Source: Styela clava
Taxonomy: Eukaryota > Chordata > Ascidiacea > Stolidobranchia > Styelidae
Assembly (NCBI RefSeq): GCF_964204865.1
Contig: NC_135259.1
Coordinates: 8,566,974 to 8,630,973 of the forward strand
DNA: 64,000 nt
Direction: 5' to 3'
Position numbers and translations under genes: made by a program. The notes under the pieces are model-generated. The model searched no databases and was not told the DNA's origin. It was given only the letters and a program-made list of their open reading frames with translations. Below are positions 23,730 through 37,700 of the stretch, one piece after another (position 1 is the first letter of the stretch; the number at the start of each line of letters is the position of its first letter).

Positions 23730-24672
23730 GATGGCCAATACCAATACTCTCGACGACCAGGTTGCACTCCCAAAAAGACGCGTACTATCACTGTATCAGC
23801 ATAAGATAGGCGTAACTACCCATTGAATCTTGTGGATAAATCCAGGGGCGGCACGCTGCTGGAGGGCGGAAAAATGTGGCAAAACGTTTCAAACGAAGCG
23901 GAAAAACGTTTTAAATGAACCAAGGCAATCACATTAAACGACCTAATTTACCAATGAAGCCAAAAAATTACACAAGATATACGTCTAAACCAGGTGTTTT
24001 ATGGCTCGTGGCCCCCTTCCAGCGCCTTTTTGCACTCGCGGTCTCCGTGTTCGCCATTCCAAAAAACGAAACGTGTTGGATTGTATCATGTGTTTACGAC
24101 CTATTATGAAATGCAAAAGCAAACCACAGACAAGAAAGTAAACGCTCTCCAGTATACAATCAAAAGGAATCTTACGCTTAGGACTATCTGACGAGGTTTC
24201 TCGTATTGGGCGCAGTCTTTTTTATAGCTAGACGAATGTCAACATCAAGACGGTTTATAAATTTTGTTTTTGTGGTAAGAAAGCTCTGACAGAAACCCGA
24301 ACTTAGTCAATGTGCGTTCCTGTCAAATCTAACTAGCTTGGCAGCAAAGAAACCGATGCCAACGTCTTTCGCCGGAGGTGCTTTTTGTCGCGGTATTTTG
24401 GAGTTCAGATGGACGTAATGATTTATTGCTCATTGCATACGAGCAATGCCAGCATTAATCACATTCTCTTGCATCTCAATTTACTTTGGTAAAGTCAACG
24501 GAACTGTTGTTGTTACTGTTAGTACATCTTTCTGTGCTTGAAGGCCCAGGAACGCAGCTATTCATGTGTTCATCCAAAACGGTACTGTAGTTCAATTTTC
24601 GTAATTGCGTCTATATTACGCTAGCGAAGGTTATCTCGAATTCGAGTGGAACTGCCATTTTGTAGGTTAGAC

Positions 24673-26433
24673 CAGTGATTCCCAAAGTGGGCGATATCGC
24701 CCCCCGGTGGGCGAAAACGATACAGAGGGGGGCGAAAAAGTCGAAGGGGGCGATAGGGGGGCGATTTCACGAAACCTTTTTTTGTTTGGAGCATCGTGCA
24801 CTTAATTCTGTACTTTGTGTGCATTCGCAGGCTTGAATCACGTGGGCGATTATCACACGCGAAGGGATTGCCGGACTCGCAGTAAGGTACGGTAGTTTGC
24901 GTATCGCTCGGCAAAATACGGCCGGAGTAAAATAATCTGGCCTGGGACGATTCACTGAATGGACCTTTCCCCGACCTTTTACCGCGGAAAATTCTTTCAA
25001 TACTTTACCATTTCAAAATTTTCGGTGCTTAGTTTAAAAGTGTTTCGCGAGTTGGTACCTGTAAAATGGGGTATTTCTTTCAAACTATCATTCTAATTCA
25101 TACCATTCAACAATCTGTTCATTCGCACTCTCGTACTTACGAAAATAAAAAGGGCATACTACTATAAAATATCACGGCAATTGGCGAATATAAATTTTCT
25201 GGTAGCCAGCTTGTAGGTAACGGTTATCCCATTGATTATTCTATGCTAATTACGCCATACAATAAGATAAGCTTGAATTTATTTTCGAAGTATTCGAAAT
25301 TTCTCATTCGAAAAAAATATTTTCGAATGTATTCGAAATAGTGAATTATTCGGTAATGGCCATCCCTGGCTGATGGCAGGGGTTCAATTGCGCAGTAAAT
25401 ATTCGAATATATTGCAATGCAAAAAGGAAATAAAATCCATATTCTATTCGAGAGATTCATCAATGCTTAATTTTTCTAAGAATGTATCTTGTGCGAACAA
25501 ATATTTCCGAAAATGAACATTACAAAGAACAAGCAAAGAACTAGGATTAGAACTAGGATGCCTTTTTCGAAAATGTTCCAATCTTGGCGTCGTAAAGCTG
25601 TCAAGCGTGATGCAGCAACAAGACCGTGTCACCCTAAATGTCATTGTAATAATTTTTTAATAAGACGACTGAGTTGAATTCCCGAATTGTCGCAGTTTTT
25701 GCGCACTGTTTCGTTTTTAACTTTAAAAAAATACAAGCGACACGCAAAAAACTAGCAACCCTAAATTTTGTCCCGCGAGCGACATAAAATTTGCCGACAA
25801 CTGGGCCGTAGCCTGTAGTCGGTCACGACTTCTTCCACATCCGAGTCCATAAATTCAAAAACAAATCGCTGATTAATTCTGTGGACTGGAGATCGTGGTA
25901 GGATGAGGAATCGGGAATGAATTTTACCGAAATATTTTGGTGCAGGTCATCAGGCTGTAGGAATGAATTAGATCGTAAATATAGATTAGATGTACGAAAA
26001 CCAATATTATAAGTTATGGAAAATTAACATTGTTTTCATTATTTTAATGTGAAATGGGGTGAATTTAGGGAGTAAAATGCTATAAGACAAGAGTACACGG
26101 CGGTTTTTGAGGAGGTAGAACCCCGAATTCTTTCATTTCCGACCTATTATATGGTGAAAAAGGGGTTTTCAGCCGTGCTACTATTGCTATCAAAACAACG
26201 AAATCGCCTTTTTATCAGTAAACGGGGTAATTTTAGATATAATAAAAAACTCCCTGAAGAACACCAAGCTCATCCATCTCATTAAAATACACTATAAACT
26301 ATGAATTGTCTTCTTTTTTGGTTTGTAATATATTCGTTTCTGACTTTATACATTTTTTTGTAGTGCAGGGGGGCGATGAAGTTATATAAACTACTGTAGA
26401 GGGGCGATGATCAAAAAAGTTTGGGAACCACTG
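24673..26433. mobile_element. hAT (Tip100-like) transposon, non-autonomous, 1.76 kb
   Basis: The left end CAGTGATTCCCAAAGTGGGCG and the right end ...AAGTTTGGGAACCACTG are inverted copies. Exact 8-bp direct repeats GGTTAGAC flank the element (24665-24672 and 26434-26441). The sub-terminal GGGGCGA repeats inside both ends are typical of the group. I found no transposase frame in the interior. A TTCGAA-rich patch at about 25280-25350, ending in AATGGCCATCCCTGG, looks like another, nested element. It was probably mobilised in trans. Confidence 0.88.
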
Positions 26434-27624
26434 GGTTAGACCAGACGGCCTACCGGCGAACTATTTTCATTGGTAGATTTCAAATTCCATTATGATCAAA
26501 CAATTCACGCACAAGAAAGTGAATACACCCTGACCATGTGATCGCAAATAATCCTATTCAGGTAATGAAACTGCCGTGGAAAGTATGCAAACGAAGTCGC
26601 TATATAATAAATTATTAGTCTTGTGTCGTGGCCCCCCTCGAACTGCTTCGTGGCCCCTGTAGAGAACCACTGCACTAGTACAATCAAGTGATTTTACATT
26701 TAAAAATGGCGCTACAGCGCTGGACGTAATGCAGTGGTTTGCAAACATCATTTATGTGAATTAACACCCTATTTTTCATGAGTCTCAAGCTTTACCTCAC
26801 TGTTGCCGTTTCTTTCACAAGCTGCGAATAACGAAGTCAAAACCTAAGTTGATAGAGTTTTACTTGAGATCGACTATGGGAGAAAGCAGGCTGCCTGTGC
26901 CAGCAATACTGTCCATTGAAAGTGATTTAGTCGAGACATTATCTTTTGACGATATAATTTCTGAATTTGCTTCAATGAAAACTAGACATTGAATTTGCAA
27001 CTTTCGATAAAATTCACTATTCACTGCTTTAATTCTTCTGTTGTGTGAAATTTTATTCAGCTTTTACGACGGTGTTGAGGGGGCGGCATTTCGCGCAAAG
27101 ATCCAGGGGCGCCACATTGCGTTGTTACGCCACTGCATTAAAGTACTTAACCAACTTAATGAAATACCATAGGCTGCTGAGCTAAGAATATACAGCGAGA
27201 TATTTTGTGCACATACCACCGTCTTCACCAATCTCCGAGCAAATCAAGTGACCGCAATGGAGCGTGAAGCTGCAGAAACTCGTAACGCGAATAACTTTGT
27301 TTGTTTTATTAATGTGGGCTTGGCTTTCTAGACTAGTTTCATCCCCATGGTCCACACACACAACACGAGCTCAAACTCCACATACCGGTAAATATATTCG
27401 CTTTATCGAATTTCATCTCCCCGGGATAAATATGTAAATGTTATCCTATTTACCCCGTTCATCTCAAAATTGTTTTAGATACAAGGGAGTAAAAGTATAC
27501 AAACTTGCAAATTATGGGCAAATATTTGTATTGTATTTGCGGAATCTTTTGTGGAAAGCTTCCGCCAAAAAACTCCCACAACAGTCTTCCCAAAAATATG
27601 CGGTAATTATCTAGTTGTGAGTTA

Positions 27625-27672
27625 GCGCTGGAGATGCAGATTGCGCTGGAGATGTAGATTGCGCTGGAAATT
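27625..27672. repeat. Short minisatellite, 18-bp unit, about 2.5 copies
   Basis: GCGCTGGAGATGCAGATT, then GCGCTGGAGATGTAGATT, then GCGCTGGAAATT. It is non-coding. Confidence 0.7.
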
Positions 27673-28452
27673 ATCAGATGCTTAACCCTAACTGGATAAT
27701 TACTAATTTTTCATTTTAAAATGTGGCGTGGTGTTTTTCCCAAACTATTTGGTTGGGGCCTTATAGAAACATCGTATTTGCGAAACACCGCTGCTAAATA
27801 ACCAAGAAATATAAAGTATATTATATCGGTATTATGTACAGTACTCATAGTACAACTACCGTATATAATTCTCCGTGGTACAACAAGTACCTGCATCTCT
27901 GTATGTAGCAAATACGATAAATATTAACTTTATGTGGAGCAACCTACAGACCTAGGTGAAATATGTGTATTGCCCAGTCAGAGACGAAATGGCAACTTGA
28001 TGTTCTTGTGACACACATCGCCATCCGTCAAAGTGAAAATTAAATGGTCAACGAAACGCAATTCAGCGGCTCTTGTTTAAGACGTCCAAGTAAATGGAAT
28101 TAACAACTCATTCTAGCATTATTCAGTTGTCTGGTTATTGCAGTATTGATGCTACTGCAGAATTCCACCGAGGTGTGATACCGTAAAAGCGCCTAACTTC
28201 GGACAAAATTATTATATTTTCGTCAATAACTCGGCCATTTATTGTCCAAACGGTGCCAAAATTGCTCGGTAAAACATTCGTGCGGTAATTTACATTCCCT
28301 GCAAATTTCGGTTCAATTGGACTATTTTTACTATTGAAATAATCGATATTTCTTGCCATCTGACCGTTATCCTTCACTGCCCTAACTTCGGACAGTCATT
28401 TTCTTCACTGCGTAACCGCGACGCACAGAGAGAAAGAGGCTCCCGATGCGGA

Positions 28453-28519
28453 TGACGTAATCACGTCGTTGCGTGAAGATAAGACGCTCGATCGTCGTCG
28501 TAACGTAACATTGACGTCA
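28453..28519 (+). promoter_or_regulatory. CpG-rich MSH5 promoter region with CRE-like sites
   Basis: About 270-330 bases before the MSH5 ATG, in a CpG-rich patch (about 28380-28560), there is a perfect CRE palindrome TGACGTCA (28512-28519) and a CRE-like TGACGTAA (28453-28460). CREB/ATF/CREM factors bind such sites, and CREM drives germ-cell genes in mammals. A role here is inference. A splice-acceptor-like TTCAG ends at 28750, 31 bases before the ATG, and a TACCGGTA palindrome is at 28759. Confidence 0.35.
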
Positions 28520-28781
28520 CGACGAAAATGCATTATTTGAAACTTCCGTCGTCCTATGTTTACATCTTTCGTTCGTTATTTTCGATACTTCAGATGAGTA
28601 TAATAACACGTTAGTCATTTTAATCAGGAAATGCCGGTAGTTGCAGACGACAGCATGCATCTGCATAGTCAGATAGTCCATTAGTCTGGTTCACCAAGCC
28701 GTTACCATATTTTTTTCTTATCCAGCAGTACAGCTTTATCATTACTTCAGTACAGCGGTACCGGTACTTCTGTACTTCGAT

Positions 28782-31700
28782 ATGGACACGGGATATTTGT
28801 CAGATCCCTCGAGCAATGTTTCTTTATGTCATCGTCATTTGTCGAGTCCTTTTCAAAATGTTCTTTCTCGATCTATAAACAATGCTTCACATGGAACACA
28901 AAATTATCAGAGTATTGAAGCCACCTCTTCAGGTACAAAGTCTACATGCAGACATGGACTAGTTGTCCAGCTGTGTCTGATTTATTATCTCATCTAAATG
29001 CTGAAATGTTTAACCTGTTCTGACAGCAGAAATATATATATATATATATATATATATACTGATATATATGTTATATAGTTATAAAAATCCGATATCTAAA
29101 TCTTAGCAGAACAAAAACAAATAAACATATTAACAGGTTACCATACTGGGGCAAGGATTAGTAATGTCATATTGACATCTTGCTTTTAATAACTTGGATA
29201 AAACATAGCCTACATAAGGTAAAGATAGATGACTTTGCATCTTCTCAATATACTGATATAATTTGAAACCATAGGCTATGCGCAAAATTAGTAGATTTAG
29301 TCTTGGGATATCAAATTGAAAAAGTTTTGTATTTTGGAAATCTCACTTGCATTTCATTTTTTTTAATTGTTAGATAATTTTACTGTAATTGCGGTCCTAT
29401 AATACCGCTGGCACATTCTGACATAGTTTGTTTTTCTAGTTTCACCATCAACAAATCGACCATCATCATTGTCATCATCAGATATTCAGGAATCTGACAT
29501 TGTGTCTCATGTTACTCATCATGCCACTGGAGAAAATTCACCAACTGATGAAGACCAGCCAGAGGTTTAGTTCTCTCTTATTTTCCCTTCTGCTTACATA
29601 CAGACATATGGTCTTCAGATTATCAGATTGGTTTTGCAGTCAAGATGTTTTATATTGCGTTTTTGAAATAAATATATTTGTTACCTATCGATTTTAATCG
29701 GTAAGTATGTTGATAGGTATTTGTCTGTCTGTCTGTCTGTCTGTTAGATGCACGCGATATCTAACGAAAGCGAGATTGAATCTGCTCCAGATTTTGCATG
29801 TGCATTCATCATATGTCGTACCAGAAGCCTATTGATTTTGGATGAATTATGTCGTATAATTAGCGAGATATTAATTATTAGTGATGGGACACAAGGTGTC
29901 ACTATGGAGTAAGAGCGCTGTTTGGGGGGATCCCCTGTCTTTCGATCGATAAGTCTTTGGTCTCTGACCGATATTCTCGTTGTAAGAGTCGTTAACCTAT
30001 TCACAATAAGTTTTTTGTTTTGTTGGGAAGATTTGCTTAAAAATTTAGCCTGTCCATTGAAGTATTAACAATGCTGCACAAAGGTAATACTGTAATATGG
30101 CTTGCAAATACGACTCTTCGTTGTCAATCTGTTACCACCAAAACGATATATGCACTCTCAATAATGATTTTAACATAGATGGTAGACAAAAGCTTGTAGC
30201 ACTATTCATCAGACCCAACACATAACCTCTTACATTTTTAATCTTCCTTTTTTTCATGTTTTAAGATTATTATGACAATCTTGTGGTATGGGGGTCGACT
30301 TGGAGCAGCATATTATGATTCGGATTCTGCAATAGTTCATATACTGCTGGATACACTAGAAACTGATTCTTTTACATTACCAAGGAGATGTGAGTTTTTC
30401 GAACTGTTCACAATTCACAATTTGCTTTTGAAAGCTTGGAAAAATATATATGGGTATATATTATAAGGTATAGAAAGATGATTCATATATTTTTTATACA
30501 GTAGGAACCGTATGCACAAAATTAAAAGATTTATCATGGGATATAAAATTGAAAAAGTTTGGTATTTCATAAATCTCTCCTGCATTTCATTTTGCATAAC
30601 TTTGATGATGTTCATCTCAATATCTTTTAAAAAAGCACTAAACATTGTTGAATACAATTCAACTGAATTGTTTGCACATCCCCAATTTGAAGATGAATCT
30701 CGAAGTGGTAGCATTGGTTTAAATCTGTAAATATTTATTATATGAGGTTTTGTCCTTGTCGCTTTATATAATATTGTCATTGTTAACCATGTTTGAGGAG
30801 ATATTTAATTTTCAGTGGTGGATGAACTTCATCCTTCTACGATAGTGACCAGTGCCAAGCAAGATGAAAGATTCATTAATTTGTTAAAAAAATTAACTGG
30901 AACAGCAGATGATGAGGTGGAAGGAGTATTGAACTCATCAGGTATGAGGCTGTAACGGTACTCGTATGTTGATTTCGAACTACCGTACTATGTCTTACAG
31001 AAGATTATTTGAAAATAAATCAAATGTTATGCTCCGATTCGAAATGATTGATTAAATATTTATGTTGTATATAACCAATTTTTGGATATGTATATATAGG
31101 CATAGATAGGTATTCTGATTACCTCTTTTTTCAAATGAAGTAATGACTTAAATGTCATTTCTCAATAATAAAATTGGTTCATATTAACACACGAGCATTT
31201 ACATAGGGCTGGGAAAATAGAAAAAAGTACTATGTACTGTACATTGGATTTCAGTCCTATTCAATATTCTTTATAAATTAAAAATTGAGTTTCTGCTCAC
31301 ATGCCAATGCGTACAGCACATCTGTGATGGAATGTACAAAAAAACATAACCATTCTGATTCTGAGTGTTTCAGATAGGTCTACACCAAATATGATTTTTA
31401 GTTAAATTTAATAGAAGTGGATTTGATATTGATTTGCAGTTGCTTCACCCCAAACTGAAAGATTGCAGAGAGTATTGAATTCAAGTGATTCAAGTTCAGA
31501 AAATGTAATTCAGGCTTCATTGGAGATTCTACCAGGCCTTGCTTTTTGTGAGTGCACAACTTGATCATAAATCACTCTCGTACGAGTTGTACCCTTAGTG
31601 CCAATCGCGTTGAAAAACATTTTTGTGTTAGATCTAAAAGTTTTACTATACAATTTAAGAGTCCTGCTGCACACTAACACAAATTTATTTCTGTAACGTT

Positions 31701-34700
31701 TCGCCTGACCACAGAAATAAATTTGTGTTAGTGTGCAGCAGAACTCTCAAATTGCATAGCATTGTATTTTTATTCCTGCTACGGCATCCTTGCATTTTAT
31801 GCGTACGAATCTACTAGCTCAAAGGCATTGAAGGGTTGGGAGTTAGTCACGCGCAACCTCTACTGATAGTTCTAAAAGTTTTTGAGGTCAACTATATTAT
31901 TCGAATAGAGAATTCGATTCACAACTGCTATGGAAAAAGCTTCATTAAGTAACTTGTTAATCTAAATTTGCTAAGCATTGTTATTTTCTCTTTTAAATTT
32001 ATAGACTATCGAGACCATGATTTTTTTTTCTCATGTCAGTTATTTATATTTGGTGTTGACATTGAAGCACAACTTTTCAGTCCGGTTATTTTAGAACAAA
32101 CTTTTTTGATCCTTTTTGGATTATGAATCTTCTGGTCAACACACCATAATAAGCCTTATTGTACTATATTTACAGCCTATGAAGAAGGTAAGCATCGAAT
32201 CATTTCAACTAATTTGCCCGGAATACCTGAACATTACACAGATACAGAAAGAACACTGCATATGACTTCAAAAATTCCATTCGACTGTATTTCTGCAATA
32301 AGGGCAACTGGTGGATTGATTAGGTGGGTTAAATTATTTTTTATGATTTATTTTCCTTTTGAACCTTATATTAGGCTACTATAACCTGACACTATCTTGT
32401 AGTGATGTCATTTGTTTACACAGTGAAGGGAAATTCTAGTGATAAATAGTCATTCGAGGGGCTGTGTTATCTGAATTTTTGAAGAATACAAGACAATACA
32501 AGACAATTAAATTATGGCACAGGGATTACTCGACCCTCTGGAATGTTTCATTGGGATTTTGCTCCACTGTGCTAAATTTTTTAAAAATGTTCATTTTTAC
32601 TTTTTAATAAAGGTATCTTGAGAAGAATCGCATTGGTGTTGGTTTAGAAAAAGATGATGTAAAAACGCCAATACTCGACTTCAAGACATTTACTATGAAG
32701 GATGTATTGTTTATCGACAGATCGACTTATAGGTGGGAATCGACTTGGCCTAATTCAAAGCTAATATATCAAAATGAAAATTGGTTTGCAACCTTCTAAT
32801 TCTAGATTGAGCTTCACCAAACAGCATCAGAAAATGCCTAGAAATATTTATCAAACTCTACACAGCAAATTATTTCAATCTCAGCATTTTCATTCATATA
32901 GCACAATATTTCTGTACAGCAAGTTTAATCTAATGTACTGCTCTCAGTCCTATATTTTTATTGTCATTTCTAGCTTGGAATATTTTTCTAATTTCTGTGA
33001 CATTTTAACTGCATGCGCTTATTTATCCCTTATCTGAAAAGTGATTGACAATTTGAGCTAAGGACAATTTAAAATCAGTCATATTCAAATATTTATTTCA
33101 AGAATTTATGAACTATGATTTTGATTAATTCTTTTTAATTTAGGGACAATTTACGGTGCTACTATAAAAATAAGTAGTAAATGATAATATTTTTTTGTTT
33201 CGATAAACTTCATGAAAATAATATTTGTTATGATATGGACAAATTTATAATATGAATGGACACTGGAAATATTTTAGAATATTCATTTCTAGAATTTAAA
33301 TGAATTAAATAATTTCACAAGTGGATTATTTTCAGCGCTCTACAAATATTTAAGAAAGATGATCACCCGGCTGTTTTTAAAATGGGCTCAGGATCTAAAG
33401 AAGGTCTTAGTTTATTTGGAATCATGGACAGAACAAGATCTCGACCAGGAAGAAAATTATTACAACTTTGGTTCAATCGACCACTCAATGATAAGGTGAT
33501 AAATAATTAATTGATCAATTCTTTTTATATTAATTTTCTCCCAATGTTTTTTTAACTTTTCTTTCTGTATTCCAACCGATTTTAACCGTAGATTGAGACT
33601 CATTCATCTATATTCTATATCCTAATAAACAGAATAGCAAAAATAGTTTTCCACTATGCCAGTGGTTCTCAATCTGGGTTCCATGACATTTGAACCCATG
33701 ACAATTGCACCTGCGTACTATTGCACCTATGGAATTTTTTTCGTTTTACGGATATTTGAACCCATACTAACCCTAACCCATGGGTTTTAGCACCTGCATA
33801 TAGATTGAACCCCCGGATATACACATGGGTTCAAATGTACGGTCACCCTCAACCTGTGGTACGCGGGAGCTTTTCAGGTGATACGCGAGCTGCTTTGAAT
33901 TATTGCAACAATTAATTTTTAAATTTGCTAAAATATGGCAACAACGCTTCCTATTTGTCCTCAATACTGTATGTATTCGCTTAACGGGTTTATAGCGCCT
34001 CCAGTCCTTATCTTTAGAGATCGCCAGCTACTGCCTACGGGGAACAAAACTAGACGGGCACGTTTTCAATTTTGTATGCTTTAGATGCAATTTTCTGGCG
34101 CAATCAAAAGAGTGGTATCTTCAGGTAAAATGAAAACAAATAGCAATGTATATGAATCTTACAAATACAATGAATTCTACATGTTTCACAAGATAGTTTT
34201 GTTTTGATAACTGCGATCAAGGTAAATTACAAAAGCAGAACTCTGTTATCCACGATTCTGATATGAATGATATACTGCCAATTGGAATACCAGCTACTTT
34301 ATAATATATTGCATACGATACCATATACTGCAAATATTTACTTAAAGTAAATGGTGTATTGGATATAATGATACTGGAAAATCATTGAACAAATAAGAAA
34401 AGAATTAATTAAAATTACACTAATTCCTGTTTACTGTTTTGATGCTGTGAGTTCTTTTATTGCAAGTCCCACAAATGTATGTGGAAACGGGATACACTTG
34501 AATATTTGTTTTCCTGTTATCGGATCCACATAATCTGCATATTGAATCTCCTTCACAAGGGTAAATCCCAATCTTTTTATCATATTCTGGCTAAAATAAT
34601 TGGTGGCAATAGTACAGGCGGTTGTGAATCCCATTTTCACTGCAATTTCTTGCGCCTGTTCCATCATTTCGCTAGGAATACTTTGTCGCAAATATTTCTC

Positions 34701-37700
34701 CATGATGCAGGCGATATAAAATCGCACATAATTTTTCGTGTTTAACAATCCTTTGAGAAGAGTTTTTGTAAGTGCTCTGTTTTGACGGTGTGGCAATAGC
34801 AGGTGTTTGTCTAAACCAAATTCAGTTGCATCCTTGTGGCGTCCAGCAATGATTACTCCAATGAGTTTATTCGTTTTGTTATCAAACGCGCCTATGCTCA
34901 TCTTTTCAGACAATATTTCATTTAAGCACACATTTGCCATCTTAGTAACCGTATCTCCGGTTACTTTCAAAGCCACACATTGCGGCTCTCTTGTAATATA
35001 ATCTGATTTGATTATTTTCAGTACATCATTGAAGTATTTTTGGTCAAGAGCGCGATATAATATCTTATTTCTAAACATTTCACGACTTCAGCTGTAAAAC
35101 AGTATAGGATAGTGATTCCCTGTCGTAATCGTGATCTTTTTACATACATTGAACTAGTGATTATAACGCGGTCGACCGACGCCCTCCACCCCTCCGCAAC
35201 TTTTAAATTTCTGGGAAGACCGAAAAAGTCGCTAGTAACGTGTGCGATGTTCACAGGACCGGTCTTTTTAAAATCGCTGATAGTTTTTGGCAGCTTGGCG
35301 TTTTTGTTTAGGCCGTGAAACTATACCATAGTCACTGAAGTTGAAACAGTCAATTGTGCGCACGAGTACCATCTTATCCATTCTTAAATGGCATTCGGGG
35401 CTCGCACTTTTTCTGGATTATTTTGATATATGAAGCAGTCGATGCAAAGTATATTCAATCAATTTTCATTTTACGTAAATAAATTGCACACATTTTCGGG
35501 GTTTCATCGCAGAAAACGGTAACAGGGATGACAAATTCATAAATTCGCAAAAATGAGAATCAAAACTACAGATACAGATACAGCCTGCGGAGTCCTTTCA
35601 TCTGGACCGCAATAACATGAACAAGGTTTTGTCCGAAATTTCCATGGATGTTACCCCGAGAATCGACTTCCTTTTTTATTTCGTAACATTGGCCAATCAG
35701 CAAGATGCAAATAGTGACGTAACAACGCATTCACTCAGAAATATTTTCAGTCGTAGTTGTAAACAATACTTCGTTTTAGCGATTTTGAATGCAATGCGTA
35801 AGTTTTTAGTTGTGTTTCGGAAATTTAGGTATGAATCTAATAAGTCAATTGTCATTTTGCCTCCTTAGGAAATGTAGTGTAATTGCAGTAATTCAAAATT
35901 ATTATTTTAGGAAGAGATGTGATTTATTGGGCTAAAATTCTCTATCCCCCCGTACGCAAACTTTTCTGCGAAGGATGGCGAAACTGTTACTGTGTATGTT
36001 TCTTGTGCTGAGATGAACGCCGAACGTGCGTTTTGCGCTAATAGTACTGAAATCTTTCGTGTACTGCTCCAATTTCACAAGTCACATTACCTTTTGTGCT
36101 GCTTTCAGGTGGCTATGCATGACAGCAATGTTTTGCTAACAGCTAACCTCCGGATAGTTGTCTAGAACTTTGGTATATTTGTTTTGCTATGATGTTCTCA
36201 ATCTTTATTCTGCGATATAGAATTTGATATTCAAATCTTCAGAAATGTAGAATTTATATTGTTGAATAAATTGAATGAATTTCCCAACTTTTGTAAATTT
36301 AGTGTATTGCATTGACAAAAATATTTGTCCGGCCCGTTTCAACACAGTTTGAGTCATACCTGGCCCGCGATCAGAAAAGTTTGGTGATCCGCGCTCGAAT
36401 TTATGAATTGCGTGAAAATTCGGCTTCAATTCACTCCCAGCGTCCAGTACTCCAATGCAGTAAATCTTTAGGACTCGAACGAAACGCCGATTAGTGCAGG
36501 AATACTACAAAATTTACTCTAAAAGTATCGATATCTCACTAAAAAGTCACTGAGCACCTACCACATTGCCATTTTTTTTTACCTCGAACAAGATAATTTT
36601 CACATGACGAGCCCTCTTTATTTATACCAGTCTATATGTGGGGCTTGTATCCTATGCCAGTCTGACAAATGAGGCTTAGATAGTTATGCCTTCCTGACAG
36701 ATGATATTCACGCAATTGACAAACCATTAGCGTATTGATTAATTGTACACCGCAACGATTTCGTCACTGTGTATATTTTATGTGTTCATAACGATGGGGT
36801 ATAAAATCATTTTTTATGGTTTGCAATACGTTAGACTCTATTCTAAGCCACTTTCCCATGTACATCCTGTTGATACATCTCGCTGAACTAGTGGCAGATA
36901 TTCAAATTAAACCGCGCATGTTAAAATTCACCCAAGTGCAATTTGCACATTGTGTTTTGCATTTGTATGAACTTGCACGTAGATCCTATTTGAAGAAGAG
37001 CATTCGAGACCTCTCTCATTTTAGCGAAATTGCTAAGATGAATCGTTTTTTACCAACTGTCCGTGGGTCGTTGCCCTGGTGGCCTTGCTTAGATTCAGAT
37101 ATTTATTTCGGTCATGCAAAAATCGATATAAAGCAAAAAATATATAATAAAACGGAAAACATCTACTCCTAGAAATAGATGTGGGGTCGCGGAAGATTCA
37201 ACGAACCATCCAGTTAGCCACACCTCGTTGCTGAATTACAGCATATAATACAGCTATAAAGCAACATGGTGAAAAATGAACTTATAAAATACACAATTAA
37301 TAAAACAACAACAATAGTGTCGAAATAAACAAAAGCATGGGCAATTTAGAGTCTTAGACAATCGAATATCAGCGTATTCGAATTCAAATACACTTGGTAA
37401 TTTGATTACGGCTGTGACATATTCGCTTTTGGCCATTGTGCTATGAGACTGATATTCTGAGTATAATATTTATTAATTGTGAGAGACGTTAACTTTAGTG
37501 AGGCATGCGTATCCGCTCATCAATGCATACAAAATATCGATAGACATCAATCACCGTCAGTTTAGCAATGATAAAACGTGATGTGTGAAAACTACTTGAC
37601 TCGTTCCGCTGTGTTATGGATATAAAAACATACTAATAATTGATGACTGCGACTAGGGAGATTGATCTGGGATTCACGATTACCTTATTGCAATAAACCT

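Larger units (their letters stand above)
18518..28781. other. Gene-poor, transposon-rich 10-kb region
   Basis: No conserved coding exon was found on either strand; the frames of 60-116 codons here match nothing I know. Recognisable contents are given as separate entries: an R1 copy, the Q repeat, an 83-bp tandem duplication, a hAT element, a short minisatellite and the MSH5 promoter. A transposon end resembling GTTTCCCCGAAAATAAGACC, followed by repeated AAAATAAGACC, lies at 20792-20890. Further worn hAT ends (GAGAACCACTG) lie near 26655. Confidence 0.5.

Noticed and set aside
36816..37172. 118-codon ORF between the two acetyltransferase genes, with a weak similarity to the frame at 39301 (LYELA)
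   Set aside because: The similarity is limited to about 20 residues and may reflect an old duplicated non-coding flank. There is no known domain.
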